The notes: a model not told the origin generated them from the sequence alone. A stretch of DNA of 64,000 bases from Lineus longissimus (GCF_910592395.1 NC_088310.1:7073501-7137500); one strand, 5' to 3'. Numbered from the stretch's first letter, positions 23,101-37,500 are shown. Made by a program: numbers and translations.

Positions 23101-26100
23101 GAATTTAGTCCTTTTTTTCTAGTGACGAAGATGATTACTGAGGGATTATAGGTCATATAAAGGTCTTGTTTTCTTTCCGAAGACTTTTTGGATAGGGCTG
23201 ACTGGTCAACAACTAAGGCAGCTCTCTTTGAAGACGGGTAATAATCGGCAAGATGACAGCCTGACCAAGTAGTTCATCCTTGGTGAAAGCAACCACATGG
23301 ACTCATTCTGACCTCGGGCAAGTCACTTATGACTTACCTCAACTAGCTAATGTCACTACAATGTATAGTATTTATTTTGCAACTTTCCACGTTTAATTTG
23401 TCACATCAGGTCATAAGACAACAAAATGATATGAGCAATGGGACCGTGTTTATCAGGAAGGAGACTGGGGCAGCTGCTCAACAGGAAAGCGCTCCTTCAT
23501 GCAGAATTTTTCCCAAAAGTTGTTTTTGGAAAGCTATTTGGTGATAGCCAAAATACGAGCTGTCGCCACATATTAAGCAGACTTTGAATTATACTACAGT
23601 GCATTGGTATTGCCAATTCTGGAACTTCATGAAAGTGCACTGCTACTTTCGCACTGGGTTATCGATTAGTCTGAAATAGTTCACTTCAACAACCATGACA
23701 GAACATTCGTAACACTGTTCACCAGACCCTTCTGTTGTAGCACACATGTATGTGTGCATGTAAACTATTCACTTGAGCAGCGTTGAGAATATCTTTTTCA
23801 GATAGAGTAGCAATTTTGGTTTGTTTGAGATCATTTGACCAAAAGCTGCTTTTATTCACATGAACTATGAAGGCATTGAAAACTCATTTTGAGAAAGCAT
23901 TTTACGCAGCCTGTTGTCAAAATTGTCCCTTTAATTGGCCCTAAGTTTCATGGGTTAAAACTTGTATTAATGCCTAACATTGTGATACAAAGCTCCCAGC
24001 AAGAATAATTCTCTTCTGATGAGATTACCTATTTTTACCCTCAGGCCTACATGTAATCAGCTAATGGAGTCACTGCTGCTCCAGAACAATGGAATGTCAT
24101 TGCTTGGGAGTTATTACCAGGTTGATCCACTTACAACATATGCATCGCTATTAGCAACTTGGAGACATCTTATCACAAAGATGCCTTTCTTTATCCACCC
24201 CAATTGCCTGGGATGTGATAGGAACTGCCAGGTTGGGGTACAGGGCAGGGCCATCTTTTATGGCAAGGGCAGGGGGCAACTTCCTCCTGGATGTCTCAAA
24301 AAATGTCTTTTTCATGCAGATAAGGGACAGATTGGTGTTATTCCCCCCTCTAGAGAGTGGGGTGTGACTTCTTTTCCCTTTTTTTGAATTTTGATTTATC
24401 AGCCATACTGCTGGGTGCAACCTGGTGTTTCTAGCCTAGTTTTTAGTCTATGCAGCAAGGGAGAATCCAACACACACATATTGTGATGTGCTTGTACCCC
24501 ATATCATCTTCGACACACCAAGCATGTTCATCTCGAGTGGAGAGTGAAAGTAAATTTAGACTTCATAGCCAGATTGACCACTCAGCGCAATATATCAAAT
24601 GATCATGATTTCATTGATTTCTCATTATCAGCATAGACCACATGGTCACTGGATTGATTAAGAAAGGTCGGAAGATGAACGGGGTCAAAAACTAGAAAAC
24701 AAAGTACAAATAATTCGGATTCAAAAGTCGAAAGCACTGCATTTGAAAAGCTCTCTGCAAACAATAATTTTTTATCACTGTGACCTGTGATAATCAGCAA
24801 TGCATGACAAGAACACAAAGAGACTGCTTAGCTGCTGGGTTTGATATTAATTGCAGGTCGTGGTGCCAACTGATTCTTGTCACAGGTAGCTGCAACCAAT
24901 GCAAGTGAGACATTTGTTGCATGTGCTAGTTGCTGCAACAGAAAACGCTTGTCTGCGGGGTGCTTTAGTCGAGTTAGCTTACCCTTTTGGGTTCTTTCTA
25001 TCAATTCGTCTACTTTGAAATTTCTGTTGAACACATTGTGAAGGCTCTTTAATACGATTCAGTTACCAGGACTCATGTACACCACACTTTGCATGGGTAT
25101 TGCTCTTTTTACAATTCACGTCACGCAGACCAAATATGTACACTGTACATGTAGGTGGTAGCTCAACACACTCGAAAACATTCCAGGACGAGCTTGAGAA
25201 TTCGCCCAAATAATGGAATTGATTTCTCCCATACCTTGAAAATAGTCGTACACTACAATGCAATCTAGGCTACCTCATCAGTATAGTACTAAATTATTCC
25301 ACAGGTGTATGGGTAGAAAATTAGGCAGAGAGGGTGATCAGAAACAAGTCCCATAACTTTGTGTAATGTCACGGTAATTTGTAATGAGTTCACAAGGACG
25401 GGCTAACATAAATCCGAAAAAACTAGCACAGAATTTTTCAGACCAGATCATTTTTTGTGCGCATTCACACGGCCGACCAATCTAGACTAACTTGGGTGAT
25501 GTAGTCTAGGCAAGTTTGGTCCTGTTTATAAATGGTCCAAATGATATCTAAACATATAAAAATGCCAATCCCCCCCCTAAAATAAATAATCATTCGATAT
25601 CGATCTTGTACAAAACTGGAAGTGGAGAACTTCGAATAAACGGAAGTCAACGGTACACAAATCACAATGCTTTTAGTGAGACATAATAATATTGCTAATG
25701 TGGAACTGCCACTTGCCTTATTATTTGCTATCAGGTGATCAACAATTAATTATCGCTCAATCACAGAATATGCAATTACGATCGTGTATTATAAAGGCAT
25801 TGATTCCGGGGAAGAGAAATGACAGATTTCTGAGCAATTGCCGACTTTTTGCATTATATTTTCATAGTTCAAGACTAATATGAAGGAGAATCCAACCTAT
25901 TTAATATATCCATGACATTTGTCGGGTAATATTCCAAGTCTAATTTCACAATGGAAATTGGAAATGTTTAGGTTTCCATTTGAATTAGATTTGAAACTTC
26001 TAATGTGATACCAGGTAGAGGTATTGCATTCACTATATATTGGAATGTTAGTTGCTCGATCTGTGATCGAAATAACAAAAGGTTCTGTGTGGTATATTTC

Positions 26101-29100
26101 CAGGCAAATTAATTCAGCAAATGAAGTGGCAATCGAGAAGGGGTCCAAACTCTGAATGCCAGCAAGGTCACTGGCATTAAATTTTCCAAACAATATTTCC
26201 CGAACTTGCCATAGGACAAGCGCAACTAGTCTAGCACAAAGACCCTAAATTGCTGCACATGAATGAAGCAATACATCTGATGTGCACTGTGCAAGACTCA
26301 TAATAGTGAACTTTTGTTCCTTCCGAACCATTTCAAGGTTGAATTTTTTACAGCACATGCACAACACTGAGGAGTCCGGGCCCAATAGCAGAGACCTCCC
26401 CCACCCCTATTCGATCTGGCTCAGAACCAAGAGGGTTAAAACTCATCCCCCCCCATAGCATGCAATGAAACAAATTTAAGTTGTTTCAGCTCAGTTCATC
26501 TGTAAAATCTATCAAATGAGAACTGAGGAAGAGATGTGCTCACTCGCGCGATTCACCAATTATGGGAATTTGCCGACTTCTCTTCCTGATGCCAGTGAGG
26601 CACTAACGAGAATCAAGGGATCAATAAAGCATCGCTGAATTAAAACATGAACAATAATTTCTGCTATCATAATTTTCACAACACCTCTTATTGCCAACGG
26701 AATCTCTTTCCAATGAAATGGAAAGAGTGCACTCTGACTCATTCACGATGCCCAATGCAGCAATAAAGATGTCGACATCTGGATGAATCCAAGCTTTCTT
26801 TTCTACAATAGATGACATACTTCGACACAACTCATCTTGAATGCAGGATATTTTCTGCACTATCATTATGATGGAGCACTTGCAAGTATTGCTGAGTGAG
26901 TGTCTGAAGTGAACAACCAAATTCTAATTCTAAGTTAGAGTATGCATTTAATGCATAAGCATTTAGTATTCACCAAAATGTACACATCGAATTTCTGTAC
27001 TGTTCCGTGATCTGATAAGAAAAGATATTCATTCTCACACACACAACCGATTTCCACATTTGTATTGTAAAATGGAATGTCATCATTGATAGTTTGAAAT
27101 CATCAGAGTGACAACAATGTCAATTGTGACAATAATTTTATGACTAGATTTCCCAGAGTGGAGAATTATGCAGAATAATTGAATGACATTCATACGCTAG
27201 AGTGAGTTCTCGTATCGTGGGGTGGGTGTTGCTAAAATCTGACCTGACAGGCCCAAAAGGTGAAAACAGAGGGATAAAGAGGAGTGCCCTATGTATGATA
27301 GATCACAAATTCTTGAAATATCCATGTGTCATCTTTAAATTTTATTACCAGCAATTAAAATGGTGGTTAAGGGTAAAGGTCAGTCAACGTTTGAAAAGTT
27401 ATGCCATAGTAGGAACAAAATTTCAAAGCGTTGTTCTGGCCTATTATTTTGACTTAACTGGCTATCATAGGCCTGGTACATGTACATAAGAATAATAGTA
27501 GACATGTAGTATTGTCAAAATATAGGATCCTCGGGCCTTGGGAAGGATTACTTAGTCAGCGTTAAAAAATTTAGATTCCAGCAATACATGACACTGTCCC
27601 AGAGCATTGGAGAAATTCAATACATTTTGTTAAGGTGTGTGAACTCATGGTATGGACATATTTGGTAAGCTCATACCACCAAGTGTACATACGGGAGGGA
27701 ACGGTTATATCATTGAACACAATACAATCATTAGAAAGGAATGTGTGCGATTACCTGGTAGCTTATTATGGTCAGCGAAAACTAGGATATGGATCAGCAT
27801 GGAAAATACTGGGCTCGGGACCCTATTGCGTCAGATTTGTTGACACTTTTGTCAAGGGACGTATGATCTGTTTTTAAAGAGACTCAGAACTCATATCATT
27901 ATTTAGTTGGAATGCCACAACAGCCATAACAGTGTTAACCGCCTTTGATAATAATCTATCGATCGAATATGAAAATCAAACATTTATTGGTGTTGATAAC
28001 TTGGACAGCCTAAAAACATCATCTTTTCCAAAAATTTTCACTATCACATGATCTGCTCATTTCGACTATCATCAGTCATCCAGATCTACAAATGGCAGAA
28101 TTTCAGATGTGACTCACACTAAGAGGATCAGAAATTGTGCCCAAGGGTACACTTGCTTGAAAGTTTTACAATTTTTGAAATGAGACACGAATATAAACAG
28201 CCATGACCCAACCTTTTCAAAACTGAAAACTGAAAAAAAGATGTTGGTGCCAATTCTATCTAGTGTTATTTTCTCAATAATTTCTCGAATAAAGTAGATG
28301 TTACGCAATACATGACTGCATGACATGAATATAGTTGTATGACATGTACCGGTAAATAGATGGACATGTATGACAGTGCCCAACACTCTCTTGAGCAACC
28401 CAGCTCAGCCAAGTTGAATAGCAAATCTACAACCCAACCCAGCCAAGTCATAGCAAATCCAAAGAGGCAAAGACTCCAGCTGAACTTTAGTAAGTCTTCC
28501 TCTGAGCACTTGCACTAACCAGCGACCCACTAGACAGTGGTGTACAAGAGAATTGACATACCTTCAATACTTGGAGTGTCGCTCGAATCAAATTGTAAAT
28601 CCTATGTCCAAGAGAATGAAACCATATCCTGGAGAAGAAAGAGGAAGAGTTAGCTAATGTTTTGCAAGGGTTGGAACAGGCAACACAGACATGACACTTG
28701 ACAGATGTCATAATGTACTTTCAATGGTATGATCTAGGCCTACTTCACTCTGTACTCAAAATGACTGTCCTGTCTTTGACATAGCAGTGGTGAGACAACA
28801 GATTTTAAGACATGGAGGAAAAAGGAATTCATCAGATTGTTGTGGTAAAAATAAACACACGAACACAAATACAGATGTGACACACAATACTGATACAAAC
28901 AATGGTACTTATTTGACAGATGTCATGATTGTGACGACTGAGAGCAAGGACGAGATGACTGCTGTACAAATCACTGTACATAATGTACACTGTACATAAT
29001 GTACAAGTGGGTGGGTACCTACAAAAATGAACCAACTTTTCACCTTTCTAACAAAAATTCAACGCATGTCATTCCAATTTCATGAATTGTAAATGTTTAA

Positions 29101-29120
29101 CCATACAGTATTTACCAATA

Positions 29121-29591
29121 TCAAATGTAAGAAAGCGGCTTAAATTCCGGCATGCCAGCGAAAAATCTAATTATCCACCGAAAGACACAGTGATTTCCAA
29201 CAAAATTCAGATTTTGGCTGGACGTTGTGGTAGTCGTTGAGAATATCTCAAGCACAATCCGTACTTGCCTTGGCTCTCTCCTCGGTTTGCTAGCGACAAG
29301 ATTTTTGTCTTCGATTGGATGATTGTTCTTGATTGCTGGCGGAGCGGAAATATATAGCACATTCTTAGGGGCATCCGTAGGACCTTTGAGTTTGTCCCAG
29401 CTATGGTATGAGCTGCGGTAGTGCCATTGATAATAACCATGTCTTTGAGGATAGGTTTTAGGACATAGCTCAGGAGTGGATTTGAGATAGTGGTTGACAA
29501 GGTCTTCTAAGAGGGTTGTGCTATTGTCGTCTTCATGCCCATATAGAATCCGTTCTGGCAATGTTTCTGCACATAAATTAACTCGAATCAT
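29121..29591 (-). CDS. Orphan ORF of 156 codons, function unknown
   Basis: This minus-strand open frame is less AT-rich than its flanks. It encodes a polar protein with aromatic clusters (HGYYQWHYRSSYHSWDKLKG, about residues 50-69) and APKNVLYISAPPAIKNN. I recognise no domain, signal peptide or membrane helix. A possible acceptor (TTATGTGCAG) lies just inside the 5' end at about 29572, and an AAG|GCAAGT GC-type donor is present at about 29266. It could therefore be a single internal exon of about 300 bp rather than a complete gene. It could also be a chance ORF or a transposon remnant. Confidence 0.3.
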   Translation of the reverse strand: MIRVNLCAETLPERILYGHEDDNSTTLLEDLVNHYLKSTPELCPKTYPQRHGYYQWHYRSSYHSWDKLKGPTDAPKNVLYISAPPAIKNNHPIEDKNLVASKPRREPRQVRIVLEIFSTTTTTSSQNLNFVGNHCVFRWIIRFFAGMPEFKPLSYI

Positions 29592-30120
29592 TATTTTTCA
29601 AAACGTCTGTCCTCAGGTCATCATGTCACAACCAGTCGCCTACCATGCAGCTGGTGCTTCCACCGCGTGTTTGTCGTTGGAACTGCTAAGGGCGGTAACT
29701 CACCAGTGACACGTGGTCAGAGGTGTGTGTAGTAAGCGAAATACATCCGTATCAGAACAGATGGAGCTGTATGCAATAGGATATGATTTGTTACTGCTAC
29801 ACGAGCGTCTATATCATTTTGGTTGGCCAACTTTATAGCTATGGTTAGTATTAGCAAAAGCAATCTCATGATTTTGGGACTTGATGGATTGGTAGCTATG
29901 GTGACAGATGCTCACCACTATTTAATTCATTCTACTGGATCTTCGTATTTGATGAGATGGCCCTTGGGGTCCTTGCTTGGGGTCCTAAGTTCAAGGCGGT
30001 TATTCTCCTCTACCATAATTTTTCAACATACTGCAAGTGCAATTCGCCACCCTCCCCCATTGGGTATTCCATACTGCAAGTGAGTTATGTCGGTGTCCAG
30101 GGACATATTTAACTTTTCAG

Positions 30121-30310
30121 TCATGGGGGGGGGGGGGCAGGAAAGTACATAATATCGCAGGGTGTAGAGGGGAGGGGGACAGGGGGCAATTGCCCTGCAG
30201 AAGTCACCAAAAACGAGTTTTTGACCATGGTTTTGGCTGAAAATATTCAAAAAGTGTCATTCTCCCCCCCCCCCTCCCAGGGAAGCCTTTTGCCCCCCCC
30301 CCCCCTTGAT
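30121..30310. repeat. G/C homopolymer-rich segment
   Basis: A run of 13 G (30125-30137), G-rich text to about 30187, then runs of 11 C (30264-30274) and 13 C (30293-30305). The runs could pair as a long hairpin or form quadruplexes. Probably a degraded repeat. Confidence 0.7.
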
Positions 30311-31399
30311 AAAAAAGCTAGCTATGCCCCGTGTGGACCAACCAACCTCAACAGTAAATCTCACTTGCAGGGTAACATATTGCAATGCCCAGCTGTCGGT
30401 ATGGGAAGCACTTGGCAGGAAATGGGACATAAAGAGTTAATCTGTGTGCCTGCCATCATAAACAGATAATTTGACACAAGACATCTTCCCCAACCCATTT
30501 TTCGGCTGGTCCCTAACCAGGTAGCTGCGTCAGCATCGATGTCATGTGATCGTTCTGCTCAGTATCATGTAGCCATTTTACAGGGCGCTGTTCAAGACGG
30601 TATCGCAGCAAATTCAAAACGGCGTAGAAAATTCGTTCGCTCATGGTTTATTGCATAATTGATGTGATGTGCATAATAATGCATGGTTTTGTCTCAAGGA
30701 GAGAAGTTCTTCTTGCAGTGTGTGAATTTGCGTTCAACTTGCCTGGTATTTCATGTTCAAGTGTGATAGTGAAAACTCCCAAATTCATAGAAAATCTTTG
30801 AAATTGACCATGAAATTTTGGAACACAGTAGAAATTTTGATGAGAAATGCTGATCCACCCCTAATTATAATTACCCCTCTTATCTCCTACAGACAAGGCC
30901 AGGCAGTTGATAAAATCAAGAATTAAAATATGAGAAGACCAACAGCAAAACAGTTTATAAAACATCACTAAAACATGTGCAGAAAAAGTAGCGGTATTAT
31001 GATATCACTGCCACCACCATTGTCGCACCTGTCACTTGAACAATGACATCACTACCTGCGCCACCTGGTCCCATGGGACCCAACCACAAGGGCTCTCATC
31101 CACTTTATCATTGTATCAAAGCTCACTTTATCAAGAAATTACTTGGAACATGTTGTCAAAACAGTTGGGCAGTTGGCCAATCTAGAATGAGTTACTCGCA
31201 TTGGGCCTCAGAGTAGCGCAGGATTCAATAGCGAATTCCCTGGGACAACTTTGATAACTTTACCTGATAAAAGGATAGCGAAAGTGGAAATAAAGATACT
31301 GTAAATGACCTAACATCTGTGCGTCTACAACAGGCATTTTTCACTATATTCAGCCTGAATGAAAACTATGGCTTTTGTGACAATGTTTATTTTTTCACC

Positions 31400-31582
31400 A
31401 TGACGACCAAATGCGGATATGTGTACCAAACTTTGTGGTTTGTGGTATTTTTCAGTTTTCAGTGTTTTGCACAAATTAAGGAGTACGAATGGCAGGAAAA
31501 TTTGAAAGAACGGGATTTACATATGAAAAGTCAGTTTTGCCAGGCAAGGTGTTTAGCAAGATGCAAAGATTTAGGGTTCCTG
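31400..31582 (+). CDS. RTK exon 1: signal peptide and first Cys pair
   Basis: 61 codons from ATG at 31400. The hydrophobic core TLWFVVFFSFQCFA is a signal peptide with likely cleavage after Ala24. FCQARCLARCKDL follows. There is no in-frame ATG upstream before the frame's earlier stop. Donor CTG|GTAAGT, phase 0. Confidence 0.75.
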
Positions 31583-34500
31583 GTAAGTACAACTGATTAT
31601 TTTTGTTGTTTTTTGTTTGTATTGTAGTTTTTCAAAATTTGTTATAATATTGTTGGTTTGAACAGATGGGCCGTCCCTTTCAAGAGAAATTGGCATTGTA
31701 CAGGAAAAAGGCCATTTGACAACAAAAGACATCTAAGAGTGGGGAGTCTTCTTGTCTTAAGGGTTGACCACTGGATATTTTGGCTAGAACTTTAAGTCCG
31801 AAAGCAATTAGAAGTCTTTCAAAATGAAGCGGATGCCAATTTCAAGGGTGCATGGAGTTCATATTTCTATGTTTTCCTGAAAACAGACTCCCACCCTTGA
31901 AAGTGAATTGGAAGGAGTTCTAATTAGGATTTCAAATTCTAGCAAAAAAAAGTGCAGGTACCTTCAGTCAACCCTTAATCAACAGGATCCAGGGAAGAGT
32001 GGTCTGCCTAGGCCTGCCAATTTAGCCTTCATTGGACAGGGCAGAGTGTTTTCCCTATGGAATATCATACACCTTCATTCTTCCAGACAGTTTATGCTAA
32101 CATTTCTGTCCAGTTTTATTTTTACAACATCTCATAAAAACTTCTCACAAAAGTTTTATGGTGATAAAAGCACTTGTATGACTTTCCAATTGACTAAACA
32201 GAAGTATGCTCAACAAGGTATGGTGTGAAATCAAACTCTTCAACATACTTTGTTCATATTTGCCAATCATGAACGTGCCGATTCAAGAATTTCTCCTATT
32301 CTTTTAAAATGAAATTCGATATAAAATCAACTTTGCCAAAGGCCCAGAGCACATAGAATAGAAAAAAAACAAAAAATCTTTTGCTTTGAACATTTATTAG
32401 GAGTTTATGGATTTTGGTGGTGTATTTTTAAGGTATTAGGATGGAGGAGTAAGACATTCCAATGCTTTCTTTTGCCTTAAAATGTATCCCTATTCTGAAA
32501 AAGGAATAGAGGTGCATGTGAGGTTACCCCTATTCTGAAAAACGTACCCCTGTTCTTGAAAAAAGGTTTTAATGCTCCTTTTGGTACATATGTGTTATCT
32601 GAAGATAATTAGCTTGTGTTCTTAAAAGTGCTCTTTTAGTCCTCCAAAATAGTTTTTAAACTTTTATCGATTTTCCAGGTCTGACTTTGTCAAGAATCAA
32701 ACAATGCCCATTTTTGACTCAAACTACCTCCTATCTCTTTTTTTATCCTCCTGCTCTTGAAATTTCAAACTCCAGGCTAAGTGTTTGTTTTTGTCATGGA
32801 TTTAAAGCTTGGATTAAAAGTCCAGTGGGTTTTAGAGTTCAAGTTCAAATCTGAAGAGTTGAATCCTTGAATTCAGGGAGTAGGGTCAGGGCTTAAACTC
32901 TATCTCTTCGGTAGAAGATGGCAGTTTCTGATTGCATCATTAAATGTACACAAATATTCCAAAGGTTGTTCAAGTATACATGTATTGTAGGATGGGTGTA
33001 TGTTGCGCCCTCTATTCAGGAACTTTGTTTCTATAATGCTGGCCAAGCATATCTCTTACTCCACATTCAAAAGTAGAGAGCCTTGAAATAATTCCTAGCC
33101 TGCACTAAAAAGTTAACAGATTTCCCATGAAGGTGGCACTACAGATAGACCAACATGCACCGTTTCTAGAATGTTTGTGAGCAATTTTGTATGCATCACA
33201 GAACAACCCCTTATACAGGAGATGAGCAAGCTTTATTTATCATCGCTGCCCAAAGGTGATGGCGAACAGTAGAATAGTTGCCCACATTTCATGAAAATTC
33301 ACATAAATGTGTTATCGAACCCCTAGATAACCTTATTTTTTCTGAATTACACTTATCAGTGATAGTGCCTAGATTTTGAGGACTAGGATGCTTTCACGCA
33401 GATACAATTTTCACTATTTCATGGAAAAGCGTTTTAACAGATGTGGCAAGTTTCATCAGAATCGTTGGAAATCCAGGTGTAAAAGGACCATGACTTCAAC
33501 TACTCAAAATCATTATATTTCACATTGTCCACTCTATAGTACAAAACATTTTAGATTGACAGTAGGCCAAGTTTTGTCTGACGGCCTGATCATTCTCAAG
33601 CTATACATGAACAAAATTGAAATATTCAACAACAAAAATCTATAGGAAAACCTAGAAAATTGGTAAATCAAAACTCTGGTAATGACTCCAAAAGGTTTGT
33701 AATTTGATTTTTGATCAAATGTACAATTTCTCTTTCAGCCTTTTTTTCAAGCAGCAGTAAACATTAAGCTCACTAAAACATCAACTCAAATGCATCAATC
33801 TTTACAGTTTGGCTGCAAACATGGAATTTAGTCTGCCACGAAATGAAAAGGAGCACAAACAGTTGGCTTCACAAACATTACCGTAATTTTCCAGTATTCA
33901 CATAAGGTAGAATGGGGTATTTGTAGCCCTGGTTTATTTGTAGCCCCTGCATTGTTTGATGCATGGGGATATCAATCAATATCATAGGCAGGGGCTACAA
34001 TTAAACCAGGGCTACAATTACCCCATTCTACCCTATATTTTGCTGAAAGTGGATTCAGTTGGTTGGCGATACTGTAGGACAAACCACTATGACTTTGTCC
34101 ATCCCTTCTCTCCACAACTATAATAAATTGAGTGAGTGCTAATTGCCTGTCTTCATCTAGGCATCTATCAGTGTAACATCATGGCAACTTTAATCAAGTG
34201 AAACAGATTGACTGTGACACCAGAGCCATTTACACTGTCATGTGTCAATTTCATGAATTTTAAACACTTGGTCGGAATGAGCTAGCCATCTAAGCCAAGA
34301 CAACTGATGCCCATGCAATATTGCACAGCAGTAAAATGACATGTACCAAAAGAAAACTGGAAATTTTTCGGAAAAGGTTTTTTATAATTTTTTGTGATGA
34401 TTTTGGATCAAATCAAAACAATAGCTGGCACGCAAATTGCCCATCAAAATAAGGTTTCATCATGAGGAACTCACTCAAATGCAGAATTTAAAACTAGAAG

Positions 34501-37500
34501 AGTTTTTGAGATATAACCAGCACAATAGAAGTTTAAAGAGTTCCTTAAACTGTCTAAAGTGCACAGTTTAAACAGGGTGATAGTGCCCTCTACATGGGGA
34601 CACGGTAAAAATCATAAGTGCCTACCAGCATCGAGCTACCTCCTTCAACAGATGAGAAATGGTGATGATTCTAATACACTTCAAGTTCCATTTCACTTAA
34701 AGGAGGACTAAGGGCAAGGCTGTATGTGGAACAGAATATGTTTGGGGGTAGTAAGAAGGAAAGGGTTATTGTCAACACTTTTAGGAGTATGCTGTCTGGC
34801 ATACGTCCAGACGCATTTTCTCTGGCAGAGCTTTGCTGCCCAGATTGCCAGCTTGATCATATCGGACCAGTTTGCTGTGCGGGACAAACAATCCTCACTG
34901 CCACGTGCATTGTTTCATTGCCCATACAGAAAACATATCTGAGGGGACATGGGCAACTCTGGGCAACTGGGCAATTCTCTAAATCCATGTGAATGTGGTC
35001 ACTGTTCATGAAGACTTCGTTTTAGGACTGCGTCGTCACCAATGTAAGCCTGGGTCATCAGGAGTGGGAAAAATGCCATTTGGAACAGATGATTATCAAA
35101 TTGAATAATTTGATAACTTATACTAATAATGTCCACATTATGCAAACATAAAAGCATAACAATATTTAGAGCGTTTACAGCCATACTACGCATGATGGGG
35201 TGTACAACAGGTGGTAACCCAACGTTTTAGCAACAAGGGCGAGATGCTGGGCCTAGCTGGTCTTGGAGAGATGGACCTCAGAATTAAGTTAGAAAACTAA
35301 AAAAGTTGAAATCTTAAAAGAGTCCAATACCAACTGGCACTATCGGAATTTCTAGACCTCACCTGATGCTGACATACTGGAACCTCCCTGAGCAAATCAT
35401 CCTGAAAATCATGGTCTATACTCCCTTTAAACGTAGCCGTGGTATTGATGAGATGCAAAAACCTTGGTGGTCAAGATGTTAGGAGATATACTCTATACTA
35501 ATAGTCTGTTCTAACCATGTCTTTAAGTTCCATAAAAAAGTATGCACTGAATGTCTTATAATGATGAAACAGCTGAGATTCTGCTATTCAAGCAGGGACA
35601 GAACAACATCATCGATACTTAGAGTTCCTGCCATGCGCAAGGAGGATGACATATAATAACACAGATGATAAGCCAGAATTCACATAGATTTACATTTTAA
35701 AACTTCACTCAATATTCAGCCCAGAGGGCATTTATCATGTTTCTAAGACTGTAGTTTGATCGCTGCCTGACATGAAATATTATGTGTATTTTCCCTGACT
35801 TCTACGCTGATGAATATCTTGGATATTTTCCTTCAAGAATCCCAGATCAATCAGTTTGTTTTGTGCATATTCAACTCGCAGTCTATTTCGGTCACCAATC
35901 TCAAATCTAGATTTGATGCCTTGGGCAAAAGTGCAATCAAGATTAATTTGCATTGTTATGAACTCGAAATCAACTTGAAGTTGTTACAGATAATTAAACT
36001 GTGTGTTTCCAAAACAAAAACTCTTGAGTCCAAACTACCAGTGCCAATCACAAAGGTTAAGTTACTTACCTCAATTTTGAGGATGCCCGGCTTTGAGATG
36101 CATCTGAAAAGGAACGGTAACATTCTGCCAACTGTCTATGTACAGTTTTGACTGTGCAGTCTAGATTCACCATCAAAAATTACTATGAAGTCAGCACGTC
36201 CAGAGGTCAAGCTGAAAATCCAACCTTATGGGAAAACAGAAGAAAAGTTTGGCGTCATCTTGCACCCCCTAAACTGAAGTGGTAAGGTTTCATTGAAGGT
36301 AACATTACATTTTAGTGACCCTCGTGCTGTTTTGGCCCAGCGTGCTGAGGCATTTTCAAGGGAACACCCTGACTACAGCAAATAATTCAGATTAAAGAAG
36401 AAAGACAAATGTTTGCGGCTAGATGCTAACTATGGTACATTTCCAACTTCTTCCAAGCAATGCTCATTTGTACTATTACTACGGCATAGTATGAATTGCT
36501 TTCTGTGCACTGGGAATCTCATGGATGGCTAGCCCCGCATCGTTTTTCGCGATGTGATTACCGCCCAGTGACCCATTGGATGTACCCCGGTGGACCTCTA
36601 CCTTCCTGTGTTCGCCATATGTAACCTGAAACTGGTCTTAATCTGGTGGGAATTGGCCGATTTGACTGTGGCAATTAATAATTAGAGTCGTTATACAAAG
36701 CAAATAATCTGTTAATGAGGTAATGTCTTAGACTTGGGCGCTGAGCGGTACCAAGGCAAATTGATGCATTACTTATGCATAGAGCTGCTGAATCACATTG
36801 ATAAACACATAGCCAGAGATTTACCCGTGCCGATATTTACTAAAAATGTATCAAATTTTTGAGGGGTGAAGAGGTCCTCGAGAAGAGGTGGTCAGAGTTG
36901 AAGAAAACATTTAGGTTATTCTTAATCGTACCAGTACCCTGCCGTTCTTACAAAACCCTTAATCAGACACAAATATTAGCATCACTATGCCCAGGTAATT
37001 TTTCTCCCAGGAGAACCTTATCCTGAGGAAATCAGTTTGCCTCTCTTGCCCTGCACATAAACCACCTAGAGTAAGACATTACCCCTCACTGGCTGCAAGC
37101 CCTAGTACCATGCAGAGCAATTGCACCCAATCAGGGCGATGCTGGCATTTGATTTGAGGAATTGAATCAATGCTTTTGCAACGATATCCAAACACAATTT
37201 CTTTGTTTGTTGTATCTTGAAAATGAGTCCTCATGTCAAAAAGAGATGACCAAAAAAGGGGAGAATAGAACACTCAGAACCTTGGGTTCGCATTCAGTGT
37301 GCCAACTCGAAACTCATCGCAGTGTTCCGTTATTTCATTGCCTAGCGGCAATACAGTTCAAAATCCTCAACCTAATGTTAAGTTCATCAGAGATGTTATC
37401 AAAGATTTAAGTTGCCTTCAGCATGTTTATCATAAATAAGTGGTATAACTTGATTTTAAAAACAAGAGTCAAGATATTTAGCATCTTGTGCATTGATAGA

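Larger units (their letters stand above)
18698..31399. other. Intergenic region between the divergent spectrin and receptor genes
   Basis: About 12.7 kb without any convincing multi-exon gene. It must contain the 5' UTR exon(s) and promoter of the spectrin gene, and the promoter of the receptor. Recognisable contents are MITE copies near 20 kb, an orphan ORF at 29.1-29.6 kb and G/C homopolymer runs near 30.2 kb. The remainder is AT-rich with no features I can support. Confidence 0.6.

Noticed and set aside
24019-24387. 122-codon plus-strand ORF
   Set aside because: Low-complexity Gly/Pro segments and an overlapping antisense ORF of equal quality; looks like a degraded repeat.
29207-29500. 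97-codon minus-strand ORF overlapping the 156-codon ORF
   Set aside because: An alternative frame of the same segment with less coding-like composition.
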